Part shown: piece by piece, positions 16,926 through 24,417 of the stretch
Layout of the letters: every line of letters starts with the position of its first letter
Position numbering within the stretch: the first letter of the stretch is position 1
Assembly: GCA_005778355.1 (NCBI GenBank)
Contig: SXON01000224.1
Coordinates: forward strand, 1-55,247
Reading direction: 5' to 3'
Source of the DNA: Pseudomonadota bacterium
GTDB lineage: Bacteria > Myxococcota_A > UBA796 > SXON01
DNA length: 55,247 nt
Made by a program: the position numbers and the translations under genes
The notes under the pieces: generated by a model
Databases searched by the model: none
Seen by the model: the letters and a program-made list of their open reading frames with translations, nothing else
Told to the model about the DNA's origin: nothing

Positions 16926-18140
16926 ATGTCGAAGATCAGCCCCTTCCGCGCCTGGCACGCCCCGCCCGAGCTCGCCCCGCTCGTCATCGCCCCGCCCTAC
17001 GACGTGATGAGCGAGGCCGAGGCGCGCGAGATCGTCCGGCAGAACCCGTCGTCCTTCGTGCGCGTGTCGCGACCCGACGCGGTGATGCCCGAGGGGGCCG
17101 ACACCCATGGCCCGGAGGCCTACGCCACCGCCCGTCGCGAGTACGAGGGCATGAAGGCCAAGGGGCTCATCGTCCAGGACCCCGTTGATAGCTACTACCT
17201 CTACGGCCAGAAGATGGGCGAGCAGTACCAGGTGGGGCTCGTGGCCTGCTTCTCCACCGAGGAGTACGACCAGAACCTCGTGAAGAAGCACGAGTTCACC
17301 CGGCCCGACAAGGAGCGCGACCGCGTGAACCACATCGACGCGACCAACGGCCAGACGGGCATGGTTTTCCTCGCCTACCGCGACGACATCGATCTCAAGG
17401 AGCTGATCGCGGTGGGCTCCACCACCGACCCGCTCTTCCACGTGACGACGGAAGACGGCGTTGAGCACACGCTCTGGCGCATCGATCACCCCGTGGCCGT
17501 GGCGGCGATCTCCGCCGCCGCCGCGCGACTCCCCGCGGTGTACGTGGCCGACGGGCACCACCGTTCCGCCGCCGCCTCGATCGTGCACCGCGAGCGCCTC
17601 GGCAAGCCCGGTCGCCACGGCTGGTTCGTGGCCTGCCTCTTCCCCGCCTCGTCGCTCAACATTCTCGCCTACAACCGGGCGGTGAAAGACTTGAACGGCC
17701 ACGCGCCCGAGGCGCTGGTCACCGCGATTCGCGACGCCAGCTACCACTGCAATCCCACCACCGAGCCCGTCCCCGGTCGGCAGGGCACCTGCACGATGTA
17801 CCTCGGCGGCCAGTGGTGGTTGCTCACGGCGAAGGACGTGCCGAACGACCCTGTCGCCCGTCTCGACGTGTCGATGCTCCAGGACCGGGTGCTCGCGCCG
17901 CTCTTGAACATCGACAACCCGCGCACCAACAAGCGCATCGACTTCGTCGGCGGCATCCGCGGCTACACCGAGCTGGTGAAGCTGGTCGACGGCGGCAGCC
18001 ACGCGGTGGCCTTCCACATGTTCCCCACCCAGATGGACCAGCTCCTCGACGTGGCCGATGCCAACTGTGTGATGCCGCCGAAGTCCACCTGGTTCGAGCC
18101 TAAGTTGCGCGACGCCGTCGCGATGCACGAGATCGGGTGA
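16926..18140 (+). CDS. DUF1015 family protein
   Basis: The 404-residue protein starts at MSKISPFRAWHAPPELAPLVIAPPYDVMS, the hallmark start of DUF1015. Other family features are the DRVNHIDATNGQTG segment, VADGHHRSAAA and KRIDFVGG. The function of the family is not established; the conserved His pair in DGHHR suggests a metal- or nucleotide-binding enzyme. There is no signal peptide. Its TGA stop overlaps the GTG start of the methyltransferase (GTGA), so translation is coupled. Confidence 0.88.
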   Translation: MSKISPFRAWHAPPELAPLVIAPPYDVMSEAEAREIVRQNPSSFVRVSRPDAVMPEGADTHGPEAYATARREYEGMKAKGLIVQDPVDSYYLYGQKMGEQYQVGLVACFSTEEYDQNLVKKHEFTRPDKERDRVNHIDATNGQTGMVFLAYRDDIDLKELIAVGSTTDPLFHVTTEDGVEHTLWRIDHPVAVAAISAAAARLPAVYVADGHHRSAAASIVHRERLGKPGRHGWFVACLFPASSLNILAYNRAVKDLNGHAPEALVTAIRDASYHCNPTTEPVPGRQGTCTMYLGGQWWLLTAKDVPNDPVARLDVSMLQDRVLAPLLNIDNPRTNKRIDFVGGIRGYTELVKLVDGGSHAVAFHMFPTQMDQLLDVADANCVMPPKSTWFEPKLRDAVAMHEIG

Positions 18141-19345
18141 AGCCCCGTCAGCGCCTCGTCGCGAACCTCCAGCGTTTGCTCGCCCCGGGTACCCGCGCCT
18201 TCGCGGCCGCGCCCAACGAGGCCCCGGTGGAGGTGGAGGCCACGGTCATGGCGCTGTGCGCGGCCGCCGACGCCGGCAAGGTGAAGCTCAGCCTGGTCGA
18301 CGCGAAGGGTGGCCGCGTGGTGCTCGACGCGCGGCACGGGTCGATCAAGGGTTCGGGCGACCGGGGCCCCGCGAGTCAAGGCGATCGGGGTCCGGGTGGG
18401 GTGGCCCGGAGGCCGCAGCCCCCTCCTCGGGTAGGCGAGGGCCAAGGGGCGGTTGGCCCTGGCAACCGGGGCCCCGCGAGTCAAGGCGAGCGGGGGGCGG
18501 GGGGGGTGGCCCGGAGGCCGGAGCCCCCTTCTCGGGTAGGCGAGGGCCAAGGGGAGGGCGGCTCGAGCCCTCCCCTCCTAAGAGCAATTGGCATCGCAAA
18601 CGCCGACGGCACGGTGTCGGCCCAGAACGCGAAGAAGCTCAAGCAAACCCGCCACCTCGTGGAGCTGCTCCGCCCCGCGTGGGAGGCCGCGGTCGCGGCG
18701 CGCCGCGAGGACCGTCCCCTGCGGGTGGCCGACCTCGCCTGCGGCAACGCCTACCTCTCCTTCGTGCTCTACGACGCCCTGCGCGCCGAGGGCATCGCGT
18801 GTCGCCTGCACGGCATCGAGTCGCGACCCGAGCTGGTCAAGAACTGCGAGGAGCGCGCCCACGCCTTGTCCTTCGACGGCATGAGCTTCGCCACGGCGAG
18901 CATCCGCGACGCCGATCTCGCCGCGCTCGGCGGCCCACCCGACCTCGTGCTCGCGCTCCACGCCTGCGACACGGCGACCGACGAGGCGATCGCCTTGGCC
19001 GTGAAGGCCCGCGCGCCGGCGATGTTCGTCGTCCCTTGCTGCCACGCGGAGCTGGCCCGCCAACTCAAGGGCAACGCACCGGCGTCGCCAGCCCTGTCGC
19101 GACATGGCCTCCTACTCAACGACTTCGCCACCACCCTGACCGACGCGCTGCGCGCCGAGATCCTCGACGCCGCCGGCTACGCGGTCGACGTGGTGGAGTT
19201 CATCGACGCCGGGCACACCCCGAAGAATCGGCTCATCCGGGCGCATCGGCGCACCTCGCCCGCCCCGGGCCGCTCACTCGAGGTCACCCTCGCGAGGATC
19301 GCGGGTGACAAGCTCGACCCGGCGCTGGCGAGGTTTCTCACGTAG
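18137..19345 (+). CDS. Class I SAM-dependent methyltransferase with an in-frame repeat insertion
   Basis: The protein has 402 residues from GTG 18137. Residues 1-72 are a small N-terminal domain. Residues about 75-145 are a low-complexity Gly/Arg/Pro-rich insert encoded by two 105-base DNA repeats. From 150 on comes a Rossmann methyltransferase: VADLACGNAYLSF (SAM-binding motif I, 198-210), LHGIESRPELV (acidic residue for the SAM ribose), DLVLALHACDTATDEAI and VVPCCHAELARQL. The pattern resembles Methyltransf_32-type proteins; the substrate is unknown. The insert is in frame, so the enzyme may still fold. Confidence 0.82.
   Translation: MKPRQRLVANLQRLLAPGTRAFAAAPNEAPVEVEATVMALCAAADAGKVKLSLVDAKGGRVVLDARHGSIKGSGDRGPASQGDRGPGGVARRPQPPPRVGEGQGAVGPGNRGPASQGERGAGGVARRPEPPSRVGEGQGEGGSSPPLLRAIGIANADGTVSAQNAKKLKQTRHLVELLRPAWEAAVAARREDRPLRVADLACGNAYLSFVLYDALRAEGIACRLHGIESRPELVKNCEERAHALSFDGMSFATASIRDADLAALGGPPDLVLALHACDTATDEAIALAVKARAPAMFVVPCCHAELARQLKGNAPASPALSRHGLLLNDFATTLTDALRAEILDAAGYAVDVVEFIDAGHTPKNRLIRAHRRTSPAPGRSLEVTLARIAGDKLDPALARFLT
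18361..18555 (+). repeat. 105-bp tandem repeat inside the methyltransferase gene
   Basis: Two units start at 18361 and 18466, each opening CCGGGGCCCCGCGAGTCAAG. They are nearly identical over about 89 bases, up to GGCGAGGGCCAAGGGG. The period of 105 bases is 35 codons, so the reading frame is kept. The opposite strand encodes PSPWPSPTREG-like peptides, a composition typical of dispersed GC-rich intergenic repeats that sometimes invade genes. Confidence 0.85.
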
Positions 19346-19377
19346 GTCTTGGCTGAGTGTGCGACGCGGGCGGAGAG

Positions 19378-20502
19378 CTACGGGACCCACTGCTCCACGC
19401 GCAGCACGCAACCGCTCGGCGAGCCGTTGCCGGTGGTCCGGGTGCCGCCGCTGGTGCTGAGATCCCACTGGTCCCAGCTCGTGAGGAGGTAGGTGTCGCC
19501 CCGGTAGCGGAGGAGCTGGGTGTGGGGACGGTTGCCACTGGTGGTCCAGCTGGAGCCCTGGCTGTCGACCATCACCTCGTTGTCGAGCCAGGTCCCAGCG
19601 GCGTCGTAGAGCGACCGCACGATGTCGCCCGAGTCGTCCTGGTCGGTGGCGGTGCGCCAGCTCGTCGACAGGCGCTTGTAGGTGATGGCCACGGCCCCAC
19701 CGGGGAGCGCCACCCGCGTGCCCATCTGGAGCTGGTTCGAGCTGCCCCAGGTGATGCGCTGCGTGTCCGTCCAGAGCCCTGTCGAGAAGTCGGCCTCCAG
19801 CACCCGGAGGTCACTTGTCTTGTTGTAGTGGAGCGAGGTGGGGGCAACGACGTGCGCGCGGGCGCCCGGCTGGCCCCGTATCGGCCGCGCCGAGGCGGTG
19901 TTCCAGACGGGATCGGCCGGGTCGCCCACCCGCGGCACCATCCGGGGCGACATCCGCGTGCGCATGTTCGCGTCGACACGCGCGAAGCGCTGCGCCGAGT
20001 AAGTGCCGTCGAGAGCCGACACCCACACGCCGTCGCCCGCCGGAGACATGCAGTGATCGTTGGTGGACCAGCCGGTGTTGAGCTGCGCCCGGCCGGGAAA
20101 TCCGGTGGGACCGAAGAGGGGGAAACCGGAGCCCGGGGGCGCGGTGACATCGACGAGGGAGGGTTGGAAAGTGCAGACGGATAGCCCCTTGTCCTCGAAC
20201 GAGCGCGACACCCAGTGACGACCCCGGTTGAAGATGTGGGCGTGGTCGCGGACCGATGCGCGAGGGTGGAATCCGACCGGCGCCAACTCGACCCAGCCCA
20301 GGCCGGACAGCGACGCGGCGAAGGGGTCGGCGCGCACGGCATAGACGGCGCTCACGCCCGCTCGGGTCAGACTCGGCGCCTCAACGGTGAGCACGAGGGG
20401 AAGGCCCGTGCCGGTGGGGTCGCCGTCCGGAATGGCGTAGAGCCAGGTCCGCGCGTCCGTGTCCGGGATCGTCACCTGGTTCACGAGCGTGAAGGAGGGC
20501 AC
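19378..20502 (-). CDS. Hypothetical protein, probably beta-propeller-like
   Basis: The protein has 374 residues from GTG 20502 and no clear signal peptide. It is rich in Trp, Thr, Ser and Gly with regularly spaced short strand patterns (for example TWLYAIPDGDPTGTGLPLVL, then SGDIVRSLYDAAGTWLDN), as in beta-propellers or sialidase-like folds, but I can name no family. It is the third gene of a tight minus-strand set (22566 to 19378), with only three bases between it and the FG-GAP lipoprotein upstream. It may work with that protein at the cell surface or be secreted by a non-Sec route. Confidence 0.65.
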   Translation of the reverse strand: MPSFTLVNQVTIPDTDARTWLYAIPDGDPTGTGLPLVLTVEAPSLTRAGVSAVYAVRADPFAASLSGLGWVELAPVGFHPRASVRDHAHIFNRGRHWVSRSFEDKGLSVCTFQPSLVDVTAPPGSGFPLFGPTGFPGRAQLNTGWSTNDHCMSPAGDGVWVSALDGTYSAQRFARVDANMRTRMSPRMVPRVGDPADPVWNTASARPIRGQPGARAHVVAPTSLHYNKTSDLRVLEADFSTGLWTDTQRITWGSSNQLQMGTRVALPGGAVAITYKRLSTSWRTATDQDDSGDIVRSLYDAAGTWLDNEVMVDSQGSSWTTSGNRPHTQLLRYRGDTYLLTSWDQWDLSTSGGTRTTGNGSPSGCVLRVEQWVP

Positions 20503-20505
20503 GAG

Positions 20506-22188
20506 CTACGCCCCACCGCGGGCGACCACGACCCGCGGCGGCCTGTAGCACCCTCCATCGGGGGGACACATGTCCACAACGAGGTCGGGCCGTCCGTCCC
20601 CCGTCACGTCGTCAGCTAGGTTCATCGCCGTCCCGGTGTAGCTTGTCGTCGGGTCGTGAAACCTACCGGGAAGGTCAATTGCATCCACCCCTCCGGCTGG
20701 CCCCTCTGCGACGAACACCACCCATTCGTTGACGTCCGATTCCGGAAGGAGCACGCGACCCGAGTACATCGCGACTTCGTCGCGACCGTCACCGTCGAGG
20801 TCTCGCCCGGAGGCCAGGTAGTAGCCCAGCGCCGAGCCACGCGGCCCGATCACCACCGCCAGCGCGTCGCCCACCGCCGCAGGAAGCGACGGCCCGCCCG
20901 GGAACACATACACGGCCCCATCCGCCTGGATCGCCGAGTCGGCCGCAGCACCCGCCGAACCGGCCACGAGGTCGTCGTAACCGTCTCCGTCGAGGTCACC
21001 CGCAGCCACTCGGTTGCCGAGCGAGTGGTAGTCGAACTCCCCCACCAGCGCCAGGTCCGCGTCCTCCCCGTCCTGTTCGCCGCTGAAGGGGCCGAGGAAG
21101 ACCCACGCCGCGCCCCGTGCGCCGCCGCCGAGCGGTGCCAGCCCGTGCCCCGCCGCCAGGTCGAGCAGCCCGTCGCCATCGAAGTCGCCCGAGGGGTCGA
21201 GCGAGGGCTCGCACCCGGTCCCGGCGTCGTTCTGGCAGAGCATCGCGCCGGGCGTCACCGTCGCGAAGGCGTCGCCCACGGTCACGTCCGCCGCGAGCGG
21301 CCCCGCGAACATCGCGACGCCCCAGCCGTCGCCGGCGTCGCCCGCGGGGTAGGAAAGCGCGAGGTCGTCGTCGCCGTCGCCGTCCAGGTCGGCGCTCCCC
21401 CGCGAGGTGCCGGGCCAGAGCGTCGTCGTGCCGGCGACGGTGATCCCCGTGGCCGCGTCGCGGTCCTGGGCGCCCGCCACCACACCGTTCATCACCAGCG
21501 TGCCCAGCTCGTCACCCGCCGCCTGGAGCAGGAAGTCCTCGCGGCCGTCCCCGTCGAGGTCGCCCGCGCAGTCGATGTTCTCGGCGTACCTCGACGCGTC
21601 GCCCGGCGCGGACAGCGAGGCCCAGGCGCCGTCGCTCGCCGACTCTGGGAAGGTAGCGCCCCCGCGGACCACATACACCCGGACATCGGCGGGGTCGGGG
21701 TGGTCGGCCCCGATCACGATGTCGCCCACGCCATCGCCGTCCACGTCGCTCCCGGCACACACCGCGTGCCAGTACGACGGGTCATACGGCTCGAACTCCA
21801 TCACGTCGGCCGTGTAGGAGATGATGTTCTCCTCGCCGGCCCAGTCGCAGGTGTCGTCGACGCCGTCGCAGTTGGTGTCGATACCGTCGTGGCACACGTC
21901 GGGACCGCCCGGGTACACGGCGGGGTCGGCGTCGTCGCAGTCCTCGTCGTCGGGCGAGCCGTCACCGTCGGCGTCGGGGCCGGCCGCGGTATCGACTCCC
22001 GAGTCGTCCCCGCTGTCGACGGGCCGGGCACTGTCGCCAGAGTCGACGGGTGGCGCGCTGTCCGCCGGGGGAACGGAGTCCACGCCGCCCGTGTCGCGAC
22101 CCTCGGGCTTGTCCACCTGCTCGGCGCCCGGGCTGCAGGCCGCGCCCGCCACGAGGGCCAGCACCGCCAGCAACCGGCGCCCGTGCAT
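20506..22188 (-). CDS. FG-GAP/VCBS repeat lipoprotein
   Basis: This 560-residue protein has a type II signal peptide ending in VAGAAC (lipid Cys18), then an Asp/Ser/Pro-rich linker (about 28-75) with repeated VDSGD elements. A MopE-like Ca-binding stretch (DADGDGSPDDEDCDDADP, then DTNCDGVDDTC) follows, and then about seven FG-GAP-like repeats (GDLDGDGREDFLL, DLDGDGYDDLVAG and others) expected to form a calcium-binding beta-propeller. It is probably displayed on the outer membrane. It sits between a 124-residue and a 374-residue protein with three-base gaps, so the three are cotranslated. Confidence 0.88.
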   Translation of the reverse strand: MHGRRLLAVLALVAGAACSPGAEQVDKPEGRDTGGVDSVPPADSAPPVDSGDSARPVDSGDDSGVDTAAGPDADGDGSPDDEDCDDADPAVYPGGPDVCHDGIDTNCDGVDDTCDWAGEENIISYTADVMEFEPYDPSYWHAVCAGSDVDGDGVGDIVIGADHPDPADVRVYVVRGGATFPESASDGAWASLSAPGDASRYAENIDCAGDLDGDGREDFLLQAAGDELGTLVMNGVVAGAQDRDAATGITVAGTTTLWPGTSRGSADLDGDGDDDLALSYPAGDAGDGWGVAMFAGPLAADVTVGDAFATVTPGAMLCQNDAGTGCEPSLDPSGDFDGDGLLDLAAGHGLAPLGGGARGAAWVFLGPFSGEQDGEDADLALVGEFDYHSLGNRVAAGDLDGDGYDDLVAGSAGAAADSAIQADGAVYVFPGGPSLPAAVGDALAVVIGPRGSALGYYLASGRDLDGDGRDEVAMYSGRVLLPESDVNEWVVFVAEGPAGGVDAIDLPGRFHDPTTSYTGTAMNLADDVTGDGRPDLVVDMCPPDGGCYRPPRVVVARGGA

Positions 22189-22191
22189 GAG

Positions 22192-22566
22192 CTAGCCCTC
22201 GAGCACGAGCGTGCCGATGACCGACAGCGTGGCCAGCGACCCCGCGGACGACAGCGACACCAGCCACACCGGCCGGATCCACTCCCGGTCGCCCGAGGTC
22301 ACCTGCGCCAGCGCCGGGTCGATCATGCCGTTGCTCGCCTTCACGTTGCCGATACCCACCGTCGTCTCCGGGCTCCGCCGGTCGTTCGCGAGCTGCACGC
22401 CCGCGCGCACCTGCGCGTTGCCGTTCACGCCGCGGACCTCGCCCCAGGCCTTCACCGCGGTCACGCCGGCGGCGAGCGTCCACTCCCCGGCGGGGATGGC
22501 GACCTCGGTGGTGGAAACGGCGGCGAGCGTCATGGGCAATAGATCGAGGGTTCGGATCACGGGCAC
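22192..22566 (-). CDS. Small beta-rich protein, unknown function
   Basis: The protein has up to 124 residues from GTG 22566 (GTG 22560 and ATG 22533 are alternatives). It has alternating hydrophobic patterns and many Gly/Ala/Val (AIPAGEWTLAAGVTAVKAWG, then SLATLSVIGTLVLEG), suggesting a compact beta-sandwich. No signal peptide or family is visible. It is first in the operon with the FG-GAP lipoprotein and the 374-residue protein, and lies directly behind a well-formed promoter at 22591-22619. Confidence 0.6.
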   Translation of the reverse strand: MPVIRTLDLLPMTLAAVSTTEVAIPAGEWTLAAGVTAVKAWGEVRGVNGNAQVRAGVQLANDRRSPETTVGIGNVKASNGMIDPALAQVTSGDREWIRPVWLVSLSSAGSLATLSVIGTLVLEG

Positions 22567-22569
22567 GTC

Positions 22570-22619
22570 GGGACTCCAGTAGTCCCGGCATGATTAGTGC
22601 AGAGAGAGAGATCTGTCAA
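22570..22619 (-). promoter_or_regulatory. Sigma70-like promoter with hairpin at the transcript start
   Basis: On the minus strand TTGACA (22619-22614) is followed after exactly 17 bases by TAATCA (22596-22591). The spacer is a CT repeat. Just downstream, about where transcription would begin, lies GGGACT-ACTGG-AGTCCC (22586-22570), a perfect 6-base stem with a 5-base loop. It ends four bases before the GTG of the 124-residue gene. The hairpin could protect the 5' end of the message or serve as an operator. It would drive the three-gene operon ending at 19378. Confidence 0.6.
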
Positions 22620-22674
22620 GCGCGCGACCGTCGCGACCGCCCACATTCGCTCCCTCCCCGTTCGGAAATCTCGC

Positions 22675-24348
22675 CTAGAACGGGATCGAGATCCCGATCT
22701 TCACGCCCTTGCGTTCCATGTCGTAGCCCACCGTCACCGGGATGCCCTTGTACTGCACGCCCACCTGTGGCGTGAACTTGCCCTGGCCAGTGTCAAAGTT
22801 CTGGTTGCGCTCGAAGCCTGCGAGGAAGGCCGTGTCCTTGTTGAAGAACTTGGCGCCCATGAGCGAGGTGTCGAGCTGGGTGCCACCCGTCCCGCCCCAC
22901 TTCACTGACTGTTGCCAGCGCAGCTTCACGTCGGCCAGGGTGTTCTCCACCCGGTACATGAGCTCGTTCTCGCTGATCGCACCGGCCTTGTGCTTGTACT
23001 CGATGAGGAAACTCTTGAACTCCTTCGGGTCTTTGAAGCCGTAGAAGGCGCCGAGTTCCAGGAGCTTGGGGTCGTCGAGGCGCGCCGCGAAGTTCGCGCC
23101 CGCCTTGTGGCCGTTGGCCCAGGACTTCTCCACTGAACCGGAGATGGTGCTCTCGCCGCTGGTGGCCAGGGCCGCGTCGAGCTTGGCGTTCAGATCGCTG
23201 CGATTGTAGGCCAGGCCGAGCTTGAGCTTGTCGGTCTGTGTCAGGCCGTAGGCGTCTTTCCCCGTCTCGTGGATGTAGTCGGCGGAGTAGCCCAGAGAAT
23301 CGCCCTTCGACAGCACGTCTTTCTTCTTGTCACCAAAGCCGAGCCCCATCTTGCCGGTGCCGTCGGAGTTCATGTCGGCGCCGCCCTTCACGCTGAGGTC
23401 GCCCGACTTGTAGTGTTGCCACAGGCCCACACTGAGTAGGCCGGTGTTGGCGTCGTACTTGTAGTCCTGGTTGCGCGTGAAGTTGCCGTCCTTATCGACC
23501 ACCGAGAGCGAGGCGATCACGTCCTTGTCGCGATTCTTGCTGAGGCCGCCATCAACCGTGGTGTCGTCGTCCACCTTGAGGTGGCCGTTGAGCCCGACGA
23601 CGGTGAGGCCCTTGTCGTCGAACTTGCCGTCGAGGGTGACTTGCTTGTCCTTGTCGCCCAGCGCCACGTTCGCGTTGCCGCCGAGCTTGCCGTCTTTCTG
23701 GTTCACCTCGACCGAGGCCGAGAGCTTCCCGCTCTCCGACGTGAGCTTGGCCTTGATCTTCTCGAGTGACACGTCGCGGATCTTGCCGAGCTTGGCTTCC
23801 AGGTCGAGCTTGCCCACCTTGCCGAGCTTCAAGGACTGCTTCAGCTCGGGGATCGACACGTTGGCGAGCACCGCGCCGGCCGCCGCGAGGAGCGCGATGG
23901 CGAGGATGGTGCGCGGGTGCGTGTCGGCGAACTTGGAGAGCTTGCCCGTGAGCTCCGGGCCGTACTTCTCGAGCAGCTTGTCAACGTGGGGGGCCATCGT
24001 GTCGGAGAGCAAGTTGCCGAGGGCGTCGAGGGCCTTCGGGTCGGCCGTCACGTTGTCGATGTCGCCGATCTTGTCGACCAGCGACTCGAGCGCCGAGAGC
24101 ACTCCGCTTCGCGCCGAGCCCTTCAGCTTGTCGTAGCTGAGCGACCCGTTGATGGCCTCGTAGAGCGGCTTGCCGATGAACTTGCCGAGGGACTCCTCGT
24201 AGTTCGCGAGCCCCCCGTCCTTGCCCTGCATGTCTTGCTGGGCCGCGTCGTTGCCGCGGGGCTGGACGTTGGCTCCGGCGCCGTTGGACGTCGTCTGCGA
24301 CGGCGTGACCTCCGGGGTCTTGACAGTCTGCTGGACCTGGTCGGGCAT
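22675..24348 (-). CDS. Beta-strand-rich protein without signal peptide, unknown function
   Basis: The protein has 557 residues. Residues 1-45 are disordered and Gln/Pro-rich, ending in a GNDAAQQDMQ segment. Residues 46-145 are helical. One hydrophobic segment (ILAIALLAAAGAVLANVSI) is at about 147-167. From about 200 to the end there are many short alternating strands separated by Asp/Lys/Gly turns, closing with VTVGYDMERKGVKIGISIPF, a C-terminal Phe as in outer-membrane barrels. There is no Sec signal peptide, so it is either exported another way or is a toxin-like cargo. It lies between two FG-GAP lipoprotein genes. No family is recognised. Confidence 0.7.
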   Translation of the reverse strand: MPDQVQQTVKTPEVTPSQTTSNGAGANVQPRGNDAAQQDMQGKDGGLANYEESLGKFIGKPLYEAINGSLSYDKLKGSARSGVLSALESLVDKIGDIDNVTADPKALDALGNLLSDTMAPHVDKLLEKYGPELTGKLSKFADTHPRTILAIALLAAAGAVLANVSIPELKQSLKLGKVGKLDLEAKLGKIRDVSLEKIKAKLTSESGKLSASVEVNQKDGKLGGNANVALGDKDKQVTLDGKFDDKGLTVVGLNGHLKVDDDTTVDGGLSKNRDKDVIASLSVVDKDGNFTRNQDYKYDANTGLLSVGLWQHYKSGDLSVKGGADMNSDGTGKMGLGFGDKKKDVLSKGDSLGYSADYIHETGKDAYGLTQTDKLKLGLAYNRSDLNAKLDAALATSGESTISGSVEKSWANGHKAGANFAARLDDPKLLELGAFYGFKDPKEFKSFLIEYKHKAGAISENELMYRVENTLADVKLRWQQSVKWGGTGGTQLDTSLMGAKFFNKDTAFLAGFERNQNFDTGQGKFTPQVGVQYKGIPVTVGYDMERKGVKIGISIPF

Positions 24349-24417
24349 CCGCAGATGCTACCGCTACGGGAGGCCGGCCGCGAGGCTGACGTTGGACTAT
24401 TTGCGCTGCCGGACCCC

